NCBI GenBank assembly: GCA_947168565.1
Contig: CAMVMM010000011.1
Coordinates: 1-64,000, forward strand
Length of the DNA: 64,000 bases
From: an uncultured Clostridia bacterium
GTDB taxonomy: Bacteria > Bacillota > Clostridia > Christensenellales > CAG-138
Direction of reading: 5' to 3'
Within the stretch, counting starts at the first letter, position 1. The number at the start of each line of letters is the position of its first letter. The translations under genes were made by a program, and so were the position numbers. Shown here piece by piece: positions 35,621 through 47,674 of this stretch. Under the pieces are notes generated by a model. The model was not told the origin of the DNA. It searched no databases and saw only the letters and a program-made list of their open reading frames with translations.

Positions 35621-36490
35621 ATGGGCCTTATAAGCGTATTGTGTCCGTCCTGCGGCGCGAGAGCCGAATGGGACGATTCAAGGGAATTCGGCTTTTGCTC
35701 GTACTGCGGCAGCCTGATAATGCAGGATAAGCTGATAGTGGAGCACAGGGGCACCATCTCCGTTGACGGCATCGGCACCAAGCAGAACTACCTCGATCAT
35801 GCCGAGCTGTTTCTTGAGGACGGCGATTTTGAAAGCGCGCTCAAAAATTTTAATGCCGCGCTGAAGCTCGACGCGCATTGCTCCAAGGCGTACCTCGGCA
35901 GGCTTTTGGCGCTTGAGGGCTTGCGCAGCGCGGAGGAGCTCTGCCGCGCCCCGCAAAGGCCGCTTTCCGCATATCCCGATTTTGTGAAGGCGAAGCGCTT
36001 CGCCCAGGGGCGGGAGAAGCAGGAGCTGGAGCGGCTGGAAAGGGTCGTTTCCGCCCTGCTCAGGGAGCATGAAAGGATGCTTGAGCAAAGGCTGAACGCG
36101 GCGGAGAAAAAGCACGCAAAATCGCTTGCCAAGCTCAAGGGCTTCGGAGTTGACCCGCAAAAGCTTTCCTCCAAAAAAACGCTGTTCAAGGCGTTTGAAT
36201 GGGTCGGCATAGTGGAGTTCGGCGTTTTCCTGTTCTTTGCCATCGTGCTTGCGATACAGGGTGAAATAATCGGATTCGCCGCAATACTCATTGTGCTCGT
36301 GCTGCCCTCGTTTCTGCTTGCCTTTTTTATGATGAAGAAGGTGGACGGCGTGGAGCTGCTCAGGCAAAGATACGGAGCGCTGAAGGCTGTCGAGCGGGAT
36401 GATATGGAGGAGCTTGAGGCGGCGCGCAGCGAATACGACGAATGGCTCAAGACCCAAGATCGCGGCGAGGAGATCGAGCTTGAGGAATAA
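35621..36490 (+). CDS. Zinc-ribbon/TPR-like membrane protein
   Basis: 289 residues. It starts with a divergent zinc ribbon (CPSCGARAEWDD, FCSYCGSL), then a TPR-like helical pair (YLDHAELFLEDGDFESALKNF, AHCSKAYLGRLLALEG). A coiled Glu/Lys segment follows, then two membrane helices at about 198-216 and 220-245 and a charged tail. The architecture suggests a cytoplasmic sensing head attached to the membrane; function unknown. GGAAGGGAGGG lies upstream of the ATG. A terminator follows. Confidence 0.75.
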   Translation: MGLISVLCPSCGARAEWDDSREFGFCSYCGSLIMQDKLIVEHRGTISVDGIGTKQNYLDHAELFLEDGDFESALKNFNAALKLDAHCSKAYLGRLLALEGLRSAEELCRAPQRPLSAYPDFVKAKRFAQGREKQELERLERVVSALLREHERMLEQRLNAAEKKHAKSLAKLKGFGVDPQKLSSKKTLFKAFEWVGIVEFGVFLFFAIVLAIQGEIIGFAAILIVLVLPSFLLAFFMMKKVDGVELLRQRYGALKAVERDDMEELEAARSEYDEWLKTQDRGEEIELEE

Positions 36491-36533
36491 GGGAAAAGCG
36501 TTTTTATCGAACGGATAAATTACGGCTTTTTGA

Positions 36534-40286
<3,753 letters not shown>

Positions 40287-40314
40287 TTCTGCCATGAATT
40301 GAGTTGATAACCCG

Positions 40315-40351
40315 AGCGGCGGCTCCGTGAAAGCGGAGCCGCCGCTTTTGT
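40315..40351 (+). terminator. PFOR terminator, copy 1 of a 34-bp repeated hairpin
   Basis: AGCGGCGGCTCCG, loop TGAAAG, CGGAGCCGCCGCT, then TTTTGT. Bases 40318-40351 are identical to 42515-42548. Confidence 0.95.
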
Positions 40352-40422
40352 GTCAAGAAACACACGACACAATGTAAATTATGTCATTTGCATTAACTTT
40401 TTGTATTTCTAAGACCTTGCTG

Positions 40423-40452
40423 TTGACACGGAACAGTAATGTATGATATCTT
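40423..40452 (+). promoter_or_regulatory. Cassette promoter
   Basis: TTGACA (40423-40428) with TATCTT (40447-40452), spacing 18. Local sequence is much more AT-rich than the flanks. Confidence 0.6.
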
Positions 40453-40483
40453 TTATACAACTTACAAACAAGGAGGATTTCAA

Positions 40484-40618
40484 ATGATTAAAAGGTTGCT
40501 ATGTGGGACAGTGGCTTTATTTGTAATGCTTAGTATTCCTACAATGATGACGGCAAAGGCTATGAACGCGCAATGTGGTTTTAACGAGGAGCAGGCTGCA
40601 TATTGCGCGAATGAGTAG
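40484..40618 (+). CDS. Small exported peptide, 44 residues
   Basis: ATG at 40484 with AAGGAGG upstream. The frame begins MIKRLLCGTVALFVMLS and continues IPTMMTAKA, a complete signal peptide, leaving a mature segment of about 18 residues (MNAQCGFNEEQAAYCANE) with two Cys able to form a disulfide. It is the first gene after the cassette promoter; the protease gene begins 70 nt later. No family recognised. It may be a secreted signalling or antimicrobial peptide, a protease substrate, or a truncated relic. Confidence 0.6.
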   Translation: MIKRLLCGTVALFVMLSIPTMMTAKAMNAQCGFNEEQAAYCANE

Positions 40619-40688
40619 CTTGCAATGCTGCAAGGAGACATTGTCGTTTTTAATTATGTATGCAATTAATAATGAAAGAAGTCTTGTT

Positions 40689-41990
40689 ATGGAAAGAGGA
40701 ATAACGAAGTTGAAAAGACTGGTATGTTTATTGATGGTAGTAATAACTATTACGATAGCAGTTTACGGAAACGCTGAAGTATTGCCAACCGCCAATTATA
40801 TACTTAACATCTATTTGTGTGGCATTGTTGACCCTGATGGAGCGGATAGGACAGGTTGGCAGTACAGGGCGGGATTGGACCTTAATACGCTGTCGAATTC
40901 TGTAGTTTATAAGCGCACTGCGTTTTCAAAGAATGAATTGGCATCTTACATTAGGAATTCAGATGTTTTTTTGATACATACGCATGGAAAACAAGACGGA
41001 AAGGGACTGAAATGTATATCTAACACAGGGGCAACAAGCTGGTTAACAACTAGCGATATTAATAGTTGGACTAGTGGTGCGCTTCAAGATTTAGATGTAG
41101 CTTATATTGGTGCCTGTTGCTCGGGCGCTGGTGGCTTGAATTCGGCGAATATTGTTAATTCTCTATATCACAGAGGCACACAATGTGCAATAGGATATTT
41201 GACTGAAGTAAAAACGGTTTGCAATTATACAATGCTCGAATCTTTTGGTATGGCATTGGGGATGGGTTACCGTATAAGCGATGCGTTGACATATGCAGAT
41301 GCAAGAGTACTGGCTGTCAGGGGTCGCACCGGAAATACAAATCTAAGGCTTGTAAGGGGTGATACCTATAAACGGTTTTTCCACAGTACTCCGCCTACAC
41401 GAAATGATATGGAAATCAATAGTGATGAATATCGCGTGGTGGATGGTTGTGTCCCGTTTATAAATGAGAATGGTATATTTGGTTACTTTGATTTTAATAA
41501 GGCTACATCGAATAATCGAAGAATGTCTCCATTATCACGAGATTGGACAGTTGCGGATAAGATTAGTATTGCCAAAACTTATGTTAATGACTTTAGCACT
41601 GAACCAAGTAAGTATTCATTAGGTGAAAGGGGGAATTTTGCTGACTCTGGACTATATTACTATGTGTTCGATTATTGCATCGATAATATTAAAACAGGCG
41701 ATTATATAACAGTTGTCATCAACGATGATAACGAGCTTGTTTCACTTGCTAAGCCTGCAGAAGGTATGTTTGATGCATTCGACATTGATTATCAACAACT
41801 TGAAAAGGTACGCTCGAAACTTGATGCTAATATGCGCGAACAGGGGCATACGGATTATGTTATAAACGAAGAACGAATCATTCAGTCTAATGGGGTATTC
41901 TGTATTGAATTCTGCGTTTCATATAATATCGTGGAAAACGATGGCACTTTGTTCGGAAATGATTCGATTATTTTGGAAATCGGAGGTTAA
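40689..41990 (+). CDS. Exported caspase-fold (clan CD) cysteine peptidase
   Basis: 433 residues. A signal peptide (KRLVCLLMVVITITIAVYGNA) is followed by a domain whose key motifs are His-Gly in VFLIHTHGKQDG (His99-Gly100) and Ala-Cys in VAYIGACCSGAGG (Cys143/144). That spacing and the preceding hydrophobic strands are the clan CD signature (caspase, gingipain, CHAT). Residues from about 250 to 433 are a separate unknown domain. ATG at 40689 has only AAAGAAG upstream; a TTG at 40710 behind AGAGGA is a plausible alternative start. AT-rich codon use differs sharply from neighbours. The downstream lipoprotein starts 4 nt after the stop. Confidence 0.75.
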   Translation: MERGITKLKRLVCLLMVVITITIAVYGNAEVLPTANYILNIYLCGIVDPDGADRTGWQYRAGLDLNTLSNSVVYKRTAFSKNELASYIRNSDVFLIHTHGKQDGKGLKCISNTGATSWLTTSDINSWTSGALQDLDVAYIGACCSGAGGLNSANIVNSLYHRGTQCAIGYLTEVKTVCNYTMLESFGMALGMGYRISDALTYADARVLAVRGRTGNTNLRLVRGDTYKRFFHSTPPTRNDMEINSDEYRVVDGCVPFINENGIFGYFDFNKATSNNRRMSPLSRDWTVADKISIAKTYVNDFSTEPSKYSLGERGNFADSGLYYYVFDYCIDNIKTGDYITVVINDDNELVSLAKPAEGMFDAFDIDYQQLEKVRSKLDANMREQGHTDYVINEERIIQSNGVFCIEFCVSYNIVENDGTLFGNDSIILEIGG

Positions 41991-41994
41991 AAGC

Positions 41995-42480
41995 ATGAAC
42001 TGTAGATCGATCGGAATAAGCAAAGCGATAGTTCTTTTGTTGATCGCCGCGCTTGCATTGTTGGGTGCGGGCTGTAAACAAAGAGCTGATTCTTCAAGCA
42101 GCAATCCGATAAATGGATTAAGGGCGGATAATGTGAAAACGATACGCGCCTATAGGTTGAGTGAAAACGGCGAATACACATTTGAAGGGGATGCTTTTAC
42201 GCCTGTAAGCGGCATAGAGTGCGTGTTTGAAACAAGCGACGCGTCAAAAGTAAACGAGCTGCTTGAAACGTTCAATGTTTGGAGCGCGAATGAAAATTTG
42301 CGTGATGCCATTGATTCCGCCGGAAAGCTTTTCATCTGCTTCGATGATAAGATAAGCATCGAATATATCGGAAATGTTGAATTGGAAAATGCCAAGCATT
42401 ACGGACGTGTTCATATGAATGGCGAGGTGATAAGCTGCGAGCTGCCTGAGGCTTTCGGCAGATTTATCGCAGAGCTGTGA
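41995..42480 (+). CDS. Lipoprotein of the caspase-fold cassette
   Basis: 161 residues. Lipobox ALLGAGC places the lipidated Cys near residue 22, after a hydrophobic signal (AIVLLLIAALALLGAG). The mature part is a small beta-rich domain (TIRAYRLSENGEYTFEGDAF, VECVFET-DASKVNELLETF) of unknown family. Its 4-nt distance from the protease gene, with GGAGG in the protease 3' end, means co-translation. It could be a surface inhibitor, receptor or processing partner of the protease. Composition is closer to the host genome than the protease gene. Confidence 0.75.
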   Translation: MNCRSIGISKAIVLLLIAALALLGAGCKQRADSSSSNPINGLRADNVKTIRAYRLSENGEYTFEGDAFTPVSGIECVFETSDASKVNELLETFNVWSANENLRDAIDSAGKLFICFDDKISIEYIGNVELENAKHYGRVHMNGEVISCELPEAFGRFIAEL

Positions 42481-42514
42481 TTGTTTGCTTGAAGCGTTAC
42501 AAATAGGTAATCCG

Positions 42515-42548
42515 GGCGGCTCCGTGAAAGCGGAGCCGCCGCTTTTGT
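42515..42548 (+). terminator. Cassette terminator, copy 2 of the 34-bp hairpin
   Basis: GGCGGCTCCG, loop TGAAAG, CGGAGCCGCC, GCTTTTGT; identical over 34 bp to the PFOR terminator. Confidence 0.95.
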
Positions 42549-42597
42549 AAAAGCGAAAGCCTTCGTCTTACTATGCTGTTTCAAGGCTGAAGCGCGC

Positions 42598-42626
42598 TTG
42601 CATTTGTGCGCCGAAAGTGCTAAAAT
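42598..42626 (+). promoter_or_regulatory. Promoter of the surface protein
   Basis: TTGCAT (42598-42603), 17-bp spacer, TAAAAT (42621-42626). Confidence 0.85.
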
Positions 42627-42673
42627 AAACGAGTAAATGAAACCACATGATGGTTTCTGACAGGAGGAAAACC

Positions 42674-44275
42674 ATGTTCAAAAGAATCATCGGCATTATG
42701 ACAGCGGCTGTGCTTATGCTGGCCGCGATCCCGTCTGCGGCATTTGCAAAGACCGATGCTGTCAGGGGCGAGGGCATCCTTTGGGATTTTGAAACCGATC
42801 CCATGATGCATGATTTCACCGACTACGGCTTTTTGCCTGTTGATAACGACGGCGACGGCAATGGCTGGGAATGGTCGAACGGCGGCGAATTCAGCCACTA
42901 TGAGGGCAATGGCTACATATACAGCCTTTCAAGCCTGAACGGCGCCGCGCTCACACCCGATAACTTGCTTTTCGTTCCGGCGTTCACGGGCACAAGCTTC
43001 AGCTTTTACGCAAACCAGGCTTTTGAGGGTCACAGCGACGTGCTTGCGGTTTGGCTGACTTACGATGGCGAGAACTATGACGAGGTATTCCGCGAAACGC
43101 TCTCGAGCACAGAGCCTGCCTGCTACACCATCGAGCTCGATTCCGAGGCGCCCTATGCTTCGCTCATCTTCCGCCACTATCAGTGCAGCGGCGAAGGCGG
43201 CGTGGTTGTTGATTACGTTTCCGTTCCGGACGGCGCTCCCTACACCGTCCCGGATGATCCGCATTATCCGGAGGTTCCGGACGGCATGATCCCGATCGAC
43301 GGCGCAGAGGCCTTTGGCTTGATTGTTCCGGAGTTCGGTGCGCTTTCCACCGCCGATATCACCGTTCCCGAGGGCGCGCCCTATCACGTTTATGACGCAT
43401 ATTGGATGGAAAGCAATCAGCAGGAAGGCTGGGCAAGCCAGATGGCGCCGGATGACGTTTTCAACTGTGATGAAGGCGGTGATTACTATCTTTGCATCGA
43501 GCTCGAGCCCGATGAAGGTTACTGGTTCGATCTCAGCGGCGGCGTAACGCTTGACGGAAGCTCGGAGGTGATCGAGTCATCCTACATCGATCTCGAAAGC
43601 GGCATTCTCAGCATTCAAAGCATCGTCTATTCCGTCGAAAGTCCGGAGCTTGAGCTGATCGACGCGGTGAATATTGACGGCTTTGAGCCTCCCGTTGTCG
43701 GAGCGACGGCGGCGGATTGCTCAAGCGTTACCGTTCCCGAAGGAGCGAACTACGAGATCATCAACCTTTACTGGTGCAATACCGACGGATACGACGCGCT
43801 TCTCCCCGATCAGACCTTTGAAGAAGGCGCATTCTACACCCTGATCATCAAGCTCAGGCCGCTTGCCGGCTATGGCTTCTCGCAGGATACGGTGCTGACG
43901 ATAAACGCAGGAGCGGTCGAGACCTCCGAGGGCGACACCTTCATATTGAATTCGCAGGTTGCCTATATCGCCTCGATTGAGGCTCAGCCGACGGCCGAAC
44001 CGGTTGAGCCCACCGAAGCGCCCGCCGACCCCACGGCGGCTCCAGCCGATCCCACTTCGGAGCCGGTTGAGCCCACCGAGGCTCCCGCCGACCCCACGGC
44101 GGTTCCCGCAGACCCCACTTCGGAGCCGGTTGAGCCCACCGAGGCTCCCGCCGATCCCACTCCGGCGCCCGTTCCGGTTCCCCCCACCGGAACGATCAGC
44201 CTTGCAGTTCTCGGCATAGCGGCGGCGGCAGCAGGCGCAGGCGCAGTATCCTTCCGCAGGAAGAAAGACCGCTGA
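42674..44275 (+). CDS. Cell-surface protein with choice-of-anchor domain and sortase-type tail
   Basis: 533 residues. Signal peptide ends near AFA-K. Residues about 35-190 resemble a choice-of-anchor J or cleaved-adhesin jelly-roll domain (ILWDFETDPMMHDFTDYGF, IYSLSSLNGAALTPDNLLF). Two related beta domains follow (about 200-330 and 335-440). A Pro/Thr/Glu/Ala tandem linker (EPTEAPADPT units, about 446-500) leads to VPPTG, a hydrophobic stretch and RRKK, which looks like a sortase substrate ending. CAGGAGG precedes the ATG at 42674. Likely an adhesin; ligand unknown. Confidence 0.82.
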   Translation: MFKRIIGIMTAAVLMLAAIPSAAFAKTDAVRGEGILWDFETDPMMHDFTDYGFLPVDNDGDGNGWEWSNGGEFSHYEGNGYIYSLSSLNGAALTPDNLLFVPAFTGTSFSFYANQAFEGHSDVLAVWLTYDGENYDEVFRETLSSTEPACYTIELDSEAPYASLIFRHYQCSGEGGVVVDYVSVPDGAPYTVPDDPHYPEVPDGMIPIDGAEAFGLIVPEFGALSTADITVPEGAPYHVYDAYWMESNQQEGWASQMAPDDVFNCDEGGDYYLCIELEPDEGYWFDLSGGVTLDGSSEVIESSYIDLESGILSIQSIVYSVESPELELIDAVNIDGFEPPVVGATAADCSSVTVPEGANYEIINLYWCNTDGYDALLPDQTFEEGAFYTLIIKLRPLAGYGFSQDTVLTINAGAVETSEGDTFILNSQVAYIASIEAQPTAEPVEPTEAPADPTAAPADPTSEPVEPTEAPADPTAVPADPTSEPVEPTEAPADPTPAPVPVPPTGTISLAVLGIAAAAAGAGAVSFRRKKDR

Positions 44276-44344
44276 TGCGGAAAGGCTGTTGCTCCGCAAA
44301 AAAACCAACCTTTCATTGGGGCGGCAACAGCGGAATAAAGCAGT

Positions 44345-44386
44345 AAGGCTTCGGCCCCGAAACTGATCTCGGAGCCGAAGCCTTTT
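44345..44386 (+). terminator. Terminator after the surface protein
   Basis: AAGGCTTCGG pairs with CCGAAGCCTT and continues into TTTT. Confidence 0.85.
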
Positions 44387-44463
44387 AATACGCACTTTTC
44401 CCTTTTCCCGCCCGAAATCCGAGCGGAAACGGAAGGAGGAAGCTTTTCCTTTTGACCCGTCTT

Positions 44464-44553
44464 ATACCGTCCTGTACCCTAAACCCCGGTACGGACGGCA
44501 TCTTTTTCGCTGAAGCTGCTCGCCCGTTCTCGATGATTCGGATGCAGGATAGT
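44464..44553. mobile_element. Shorter copy of the MITE-like element
   Basis: Shares CGGACGGCATCTTTT and GCTGCTCGCCCG-TCTC-ATG cores and related ends (left TCCTGTACCCTAAACC, right GATGCAGGATAG) with the element at 34702-34860 but lacks its middle, so it is internally deleted. Confidence 0.6.
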
Positions 44554-44573
44554 TTTATTGCCATGAAAGGCGC

Positions 44574-44756
44574 TTACTTCATCTGATAGCTTCCGCAAAG
44601 GCTCTCGTCCTCTGCACTGCCGGGGCGGCTGTGCTCATGCTTCGTGCAGGGCCTGACCTCGATGCGTGAAAGCTCGCAGTAATTGCCCTGATCGTTGTGG
44701 CGGCAGCTCTTCACGGTGCAGCCGATGGTTTGACATCCGATCTTTTCGTTGCTCAT
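44574..44756 (-). CDS. DUF1540 domain protein
   Basis: 60 residues with the conserved Cys pattern C-x4-C-x4-C then C-x9-C and a late Cys (IGCQTIGCTVKSC, NYCELSRIEV, CTKH, SLCG). DUF1540 proteins are short, probably metal-binding and common in spore formers. GGAGAGATCACA precedes the ATG. A -10-like TATAAT on the minus strand lies near 44817. Single gene, leftward. Confidence 0.85.
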   Translation of the reverse strand: MSNEKIGCQTIGCTVKSCRHNDQGNYCELSRIEVRPCTKHEHSRPGSAEDESLCGSYQMK

Positions 44757-44969
44757 TGTGATCTCTCCTTTTCATTTTCGGGTTTTGCGTGGGAAAGCGC
44801 GTTGCCTGCCCACGATTATAAGCTTTCCCGCCCGGCGGCGGCTTTATTCGCGGGAAGCGTTTTTTCGGCAAAGGAGGGGTTAGTTTACCAAAACCTTGCA
44901 CTATTCGCGCCAAACGCTGAGCGCGCCGGAGCTTTGAGCGGTATAAACAATTAAATATTCTTTTTATTG

Positions 44970-44997
44970 TTGCAAAAGGCATTATTTGTGCTATAAT
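44970..44997 (+). promoter_or_regulatory. ddl-murF promoter
   Basis: TTGCAA (44970-44975), 16-bp spacer ending TGC, TATAAT (44992-44997). The 44757-44969 stretch holds nothing else I can identify. Confidence 0.7.
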
Positions 44998-45117
44998 TTA
45001 TAATGATTTTTTGTGCGCCGGCGTTTGACGTGTAAACTGCGCCGAAATCGCGGAATAAAATAAAAAACGGGCGAAAAGGGCTTGCTTTTTGCGCCGAATA
45101 AAAATCGAGAGGTCAAA

Positions 45118-46161
45118 ATGAAGATTGTTGTTATCTGCGGCGGCAGATCGAATGAGAGGGACGTTTCGCTTTCCACCGGCAGCATGGTCGCCGGTGCGCT
45201 GCGCAAGATGGGGCATGACGTGGTGCTGGCGGATGCGTGCGTTGGCGTGGAGCTTCCCTGCCCGCCCGCCGAGGCGTTTTATAGAAATTTGCCGATACCG
45301 GCGCATAAAATAACCGACACCGCGCCGGACGTGACCCCGTTTTTTGAGCGGCGCGAGGGCTTTTTCGGCAAAAACGTGCTTGAGCTATGCCGCGAGGCGG
45401 ACATTGTTTTCAACGCGCTGCACGGCGATGAGGGCGAAAACGGCAAGCTTCAGGCCGCCTTCGATATGATGAATATCCGCTACACAGGCGCGGGCGCGCA
45501 GGGCAGCGTGCTTGCCATGAACAAGAGCCTTTCCAAGCTGGTGTTTCACGAGCATGATATTCCCACGCCGGAGGAGGCGATACTGCACGGCGAAAGCGCG
45601 GACGAGGCGCTGAAAAAATGCGAGTGGCTCGGCTTTCCGTGCGTTGTGAAGCCCGCGAGCCTCGGCTCGAGCGTCGGCGTTTCCATCGCATACGACGAAA
45701 AGGATTTCCGCGCGGCGATAGAGGCCGCCTCGGAATATGAGGACACCATCATAGTTGAAAGATATATAAGGGGCAGGGAGTTTTCCGTCGGCATAGTTGG
45801 CGACAGGGTGCTTCCCGCAATAGAGATCATTCCCAAAGAGGGCTTTTACGATTACAAAAATAAGTATCAGCCAGGCGCGACGATGGAGATCTGCCCGGCG
45901 GACATCACTCCGCAGCTCAAAAAGGAGCTGGAGCGCTGCACCCGCACCGTGTTCAAGGCGCTTGGGCTCGGCGCGTATGCGAGGGTGGATTTTATGGTGG
46001 ATGACAACGGCGTTTACTGCCTGGAGGCGAACACCACGCCCGGCATGACCCCCACCAGCCTGCTTCCGCAGGAGGCGGCGGCGGCGGGAATGGATTTTCC
46101 CGCGCTGCTGGAAACGATAATCGCGGAGAGCATGAAGCTTGAGCGCAAGCAAAACGGGTAA
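45118..46161 (+). CDS. ddl: D-alanine--D-alanine ligase
   Basis: 347 residues, ATP-grasp enzyme joining two D-Ala for peptidoglycan. N-terminal VVICGGRSNERDVSLSTG, the serine-loop SLGSSVGVSIAYDEKDF and the C-terminal ARVDFMVDDNGVYCLEANTTPGMTPTSLLPQEA are diagnostic. I start at the ATG at 45118 behind GAGAGG. murF follows after 52 nt: the product dipeptide is the MurF substrate. Confidence 0.96.
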   Translation: MKIVVICGGRSNERDVSLSTGSMVAGALRKMGHDVVLADACVGVELPCPPAEAFYRNLPIPAHKITDTAPDVTPFFERREGFFGKNVLELCREADIVFNALHGDEGENGKLQAAFDMMNIRYTGAGAQGSVLAMNKSLSKLVFHEHDIPTPEEAILHGESADEALKKCEWLGFPCVVKPASLGSSVGVSIAYDEKDFRAAIEAASEYEDTIIVERYIRGREFSVGIVGDRVLPAIEIIPKEGFYDYKNKYQPGATMEICPADITPQLKKELERCTRTVFKALGLGAYARVDFMVDDNGVYCLEANTTPGMTPTSLLPQEAAAAGMDFPALLETIIAESMKLERKQNG

Positions 46162-46213
46162 AACTACCGATCGCGGATAACGAATCACGGACAACACACA
46201 AAAGGGGTGCAAT

Positions 46214-47566
46214 ATGATAGAGCTCACTTTGAAGGAAGCCGCGAAGGCGGCGGGCGGAAGGCTTGTGAACTGCGGGAGCATGGACGCAGAAACCGCGCTC
46301 ATTTCTTCCATAACTCTGGACAGCCGCCGGGTCGAACAGGGCTCCCTTTTCGTTGCGATCAAGGGCGAAAGGGTGGATGGGCACAGCTATATCCAAATGG
46401 CGATGGAGAAGGGCGCGCTCTGCGCAATAAGCGAAAATGAAGTTGAGGATCCGCATATCCGCGTTAAAAGCAGCCTGGAGGCGATGCAGGGCATAGCCGC
46501 CTATATCCGCCAAAAAAGCGGCATACCGGTGATCGCGGTCGTGGGCAGCGTTGGCAAAACCACCACCCGCCGGATGATCTCCTGCGTGCTTGAGCAAAAA
46601 TTTGAGCACGTGCTCAGCACCGAGGGCAATTTTAACAACGAATTCGGCCTGCCGCAGATGCTTTTCCGGCTTGAAGGCTTCCACGAGATAGCCGTGCTGG
46701 AGCTTGGCATAAGCAGCTTCGGCGAAATGGAGCGGCTTGGGAGGATCGCCCGCCCGAATTACGCCGTGTATACCAATATAGGCAATATGCACCTTGAAAA
46801 TCTGGGCGATAGGGATGGCGTTTTAAAGGCTAAGACCGAGCTTGTGCCATATATCGCGGAGGGCGGAAAGCTGTTTTTAAACGGCGCGGACGATAAGCTC
46901 AGAAGCTACGCTCCGCCCATCCCCGCCGTGTATTTCGGCGTTGAGGAATGCTACTCCGTTCATGCGGAGGGCGTTGAGCAGTTCGGGCTGGAGCGCACCG
47001 ATTTCACCCTCGTTTACCGCGAAAAAACCGTGCCCGTGTCGCTTCCCGCCGTGGGCAATCACATGGTGCTGGACGCGGTCGCGGCGGCAACGGTGGCGGC
47101 CGAGCTTGGGCTTTCCGCCGAGCAGGTCAAATCGGGGCTTGAAAATTATTCCCCCGTCGGCCATCGGGGCAGGGTGGAGAAGCTTGCGATGCTGACCCTT
47201 GTGGACGATTGCTATAATGCCGGCCCGGATTCCATGCGTGCCTCCATCTCCGCGCTCAAGGGAGCGCGCCGCATCGCGCTGCTTGGCGATATGCTGGAGC
47301 TTGGCGAAAATGAGGAGGCGCTGCATAAAAGCCTTGGCGAGTTCTGCGCCGAAAATCTGGACGCGCTTTTCACCGTGGGCAGGCTGGGCGAAAAAATTGC
47401 CGAGGGCGCAAGGGAAAAGGGCATGAAGGAGGTTTACAGCACCTCCGTGGAAAACGCCGCCGATGAGCTGAAAAATTACGTTAAAGCGGGCGACGTGCTG
47501 CTCGTTAAGGCGTCAAGGGGAATGCACCTTGAGGACGTTGTGGAAAGAATAATGACGTGGAGATGA
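46214..47566 (+). CDS. murF: UDP-N-acetylmuramoyl-tripeptide--D-alanyl-D-alanine ligase
   Basis: 450 residues, adds the D-Ala-D-Ala made by Ddl to the muramoyl tripeptide. The ATP loop is VVGSVGKTTTRR (109-120), slightly divergent from the usual SNGKT. STEGNFNNEFGLP and the C-terminal DDCYNAGPDSMRASI and LGDMLELGE motifs are present. AAGGGGTG precedes the ATG. Confidence 0.96.
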   Translation: MIELTLKEAAKAAGGRLVNCGSMDAETALISSITLDSRRVEQGSLFVAIKGERVDGHSYIQMAMEKGALCAISENEVEDPHIRVKSSLEAMQGIAAYIRQKSGIPVIAVVGSVGKTTTRRMISCVLEQKFEHVLSTEGNFNNEFGLPQMLFRLEGFHEIAVLELGISSFGEMERLGRIARPNYAVYTNIGNMHLENLGDRDGVLKAKTELVPYIAEGGKLFLNGADDKLRSYAPPIPAVYFGVEECYSVHAEGVEQFGLERTDFTLVYREKTVPVSLPAVGNHMVLDAVAAATVAAELGLSAEQVKSGLENYSPVGHRGRVEKLAMLTLVDDCYNAGPDSMRASISALKGARRIALLGDMLELGENEEALHKSLGEFCAENLDALFTVGRLGEKIAEGAREKGMKEVYSTSVENAADELKNYVKAGDVLLVKASRGMHLEDVVERIMTWR

Positions 47567-47628
47567 AGGGTGGCATGGCAGCGCCGTCCTTTTGATAACG
47601 GTGCCGATCCCGAAACAGAACAACACGA

Positions 47629-47652
47629 AAAAAGGCGGGGCTCCGCCTTTTT
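47629..47652. terminator. Bidirectional terminator between murF and degV
   Basis: AAAAAGGCGG, loop GGCT, CCGCCTTTTT. Serves both converging genes. Confidence 0.92.
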
Positions 47653-47674
47653 GAATACCGTTTTTTGCAGTTTT

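Noticed and set aside
42674-44275. Cohesin domains to match the dockerins
   Set aside because: The repeated beta domains of this surface protein lack cohesin hallmarks; they look like generic surface-protein modules.
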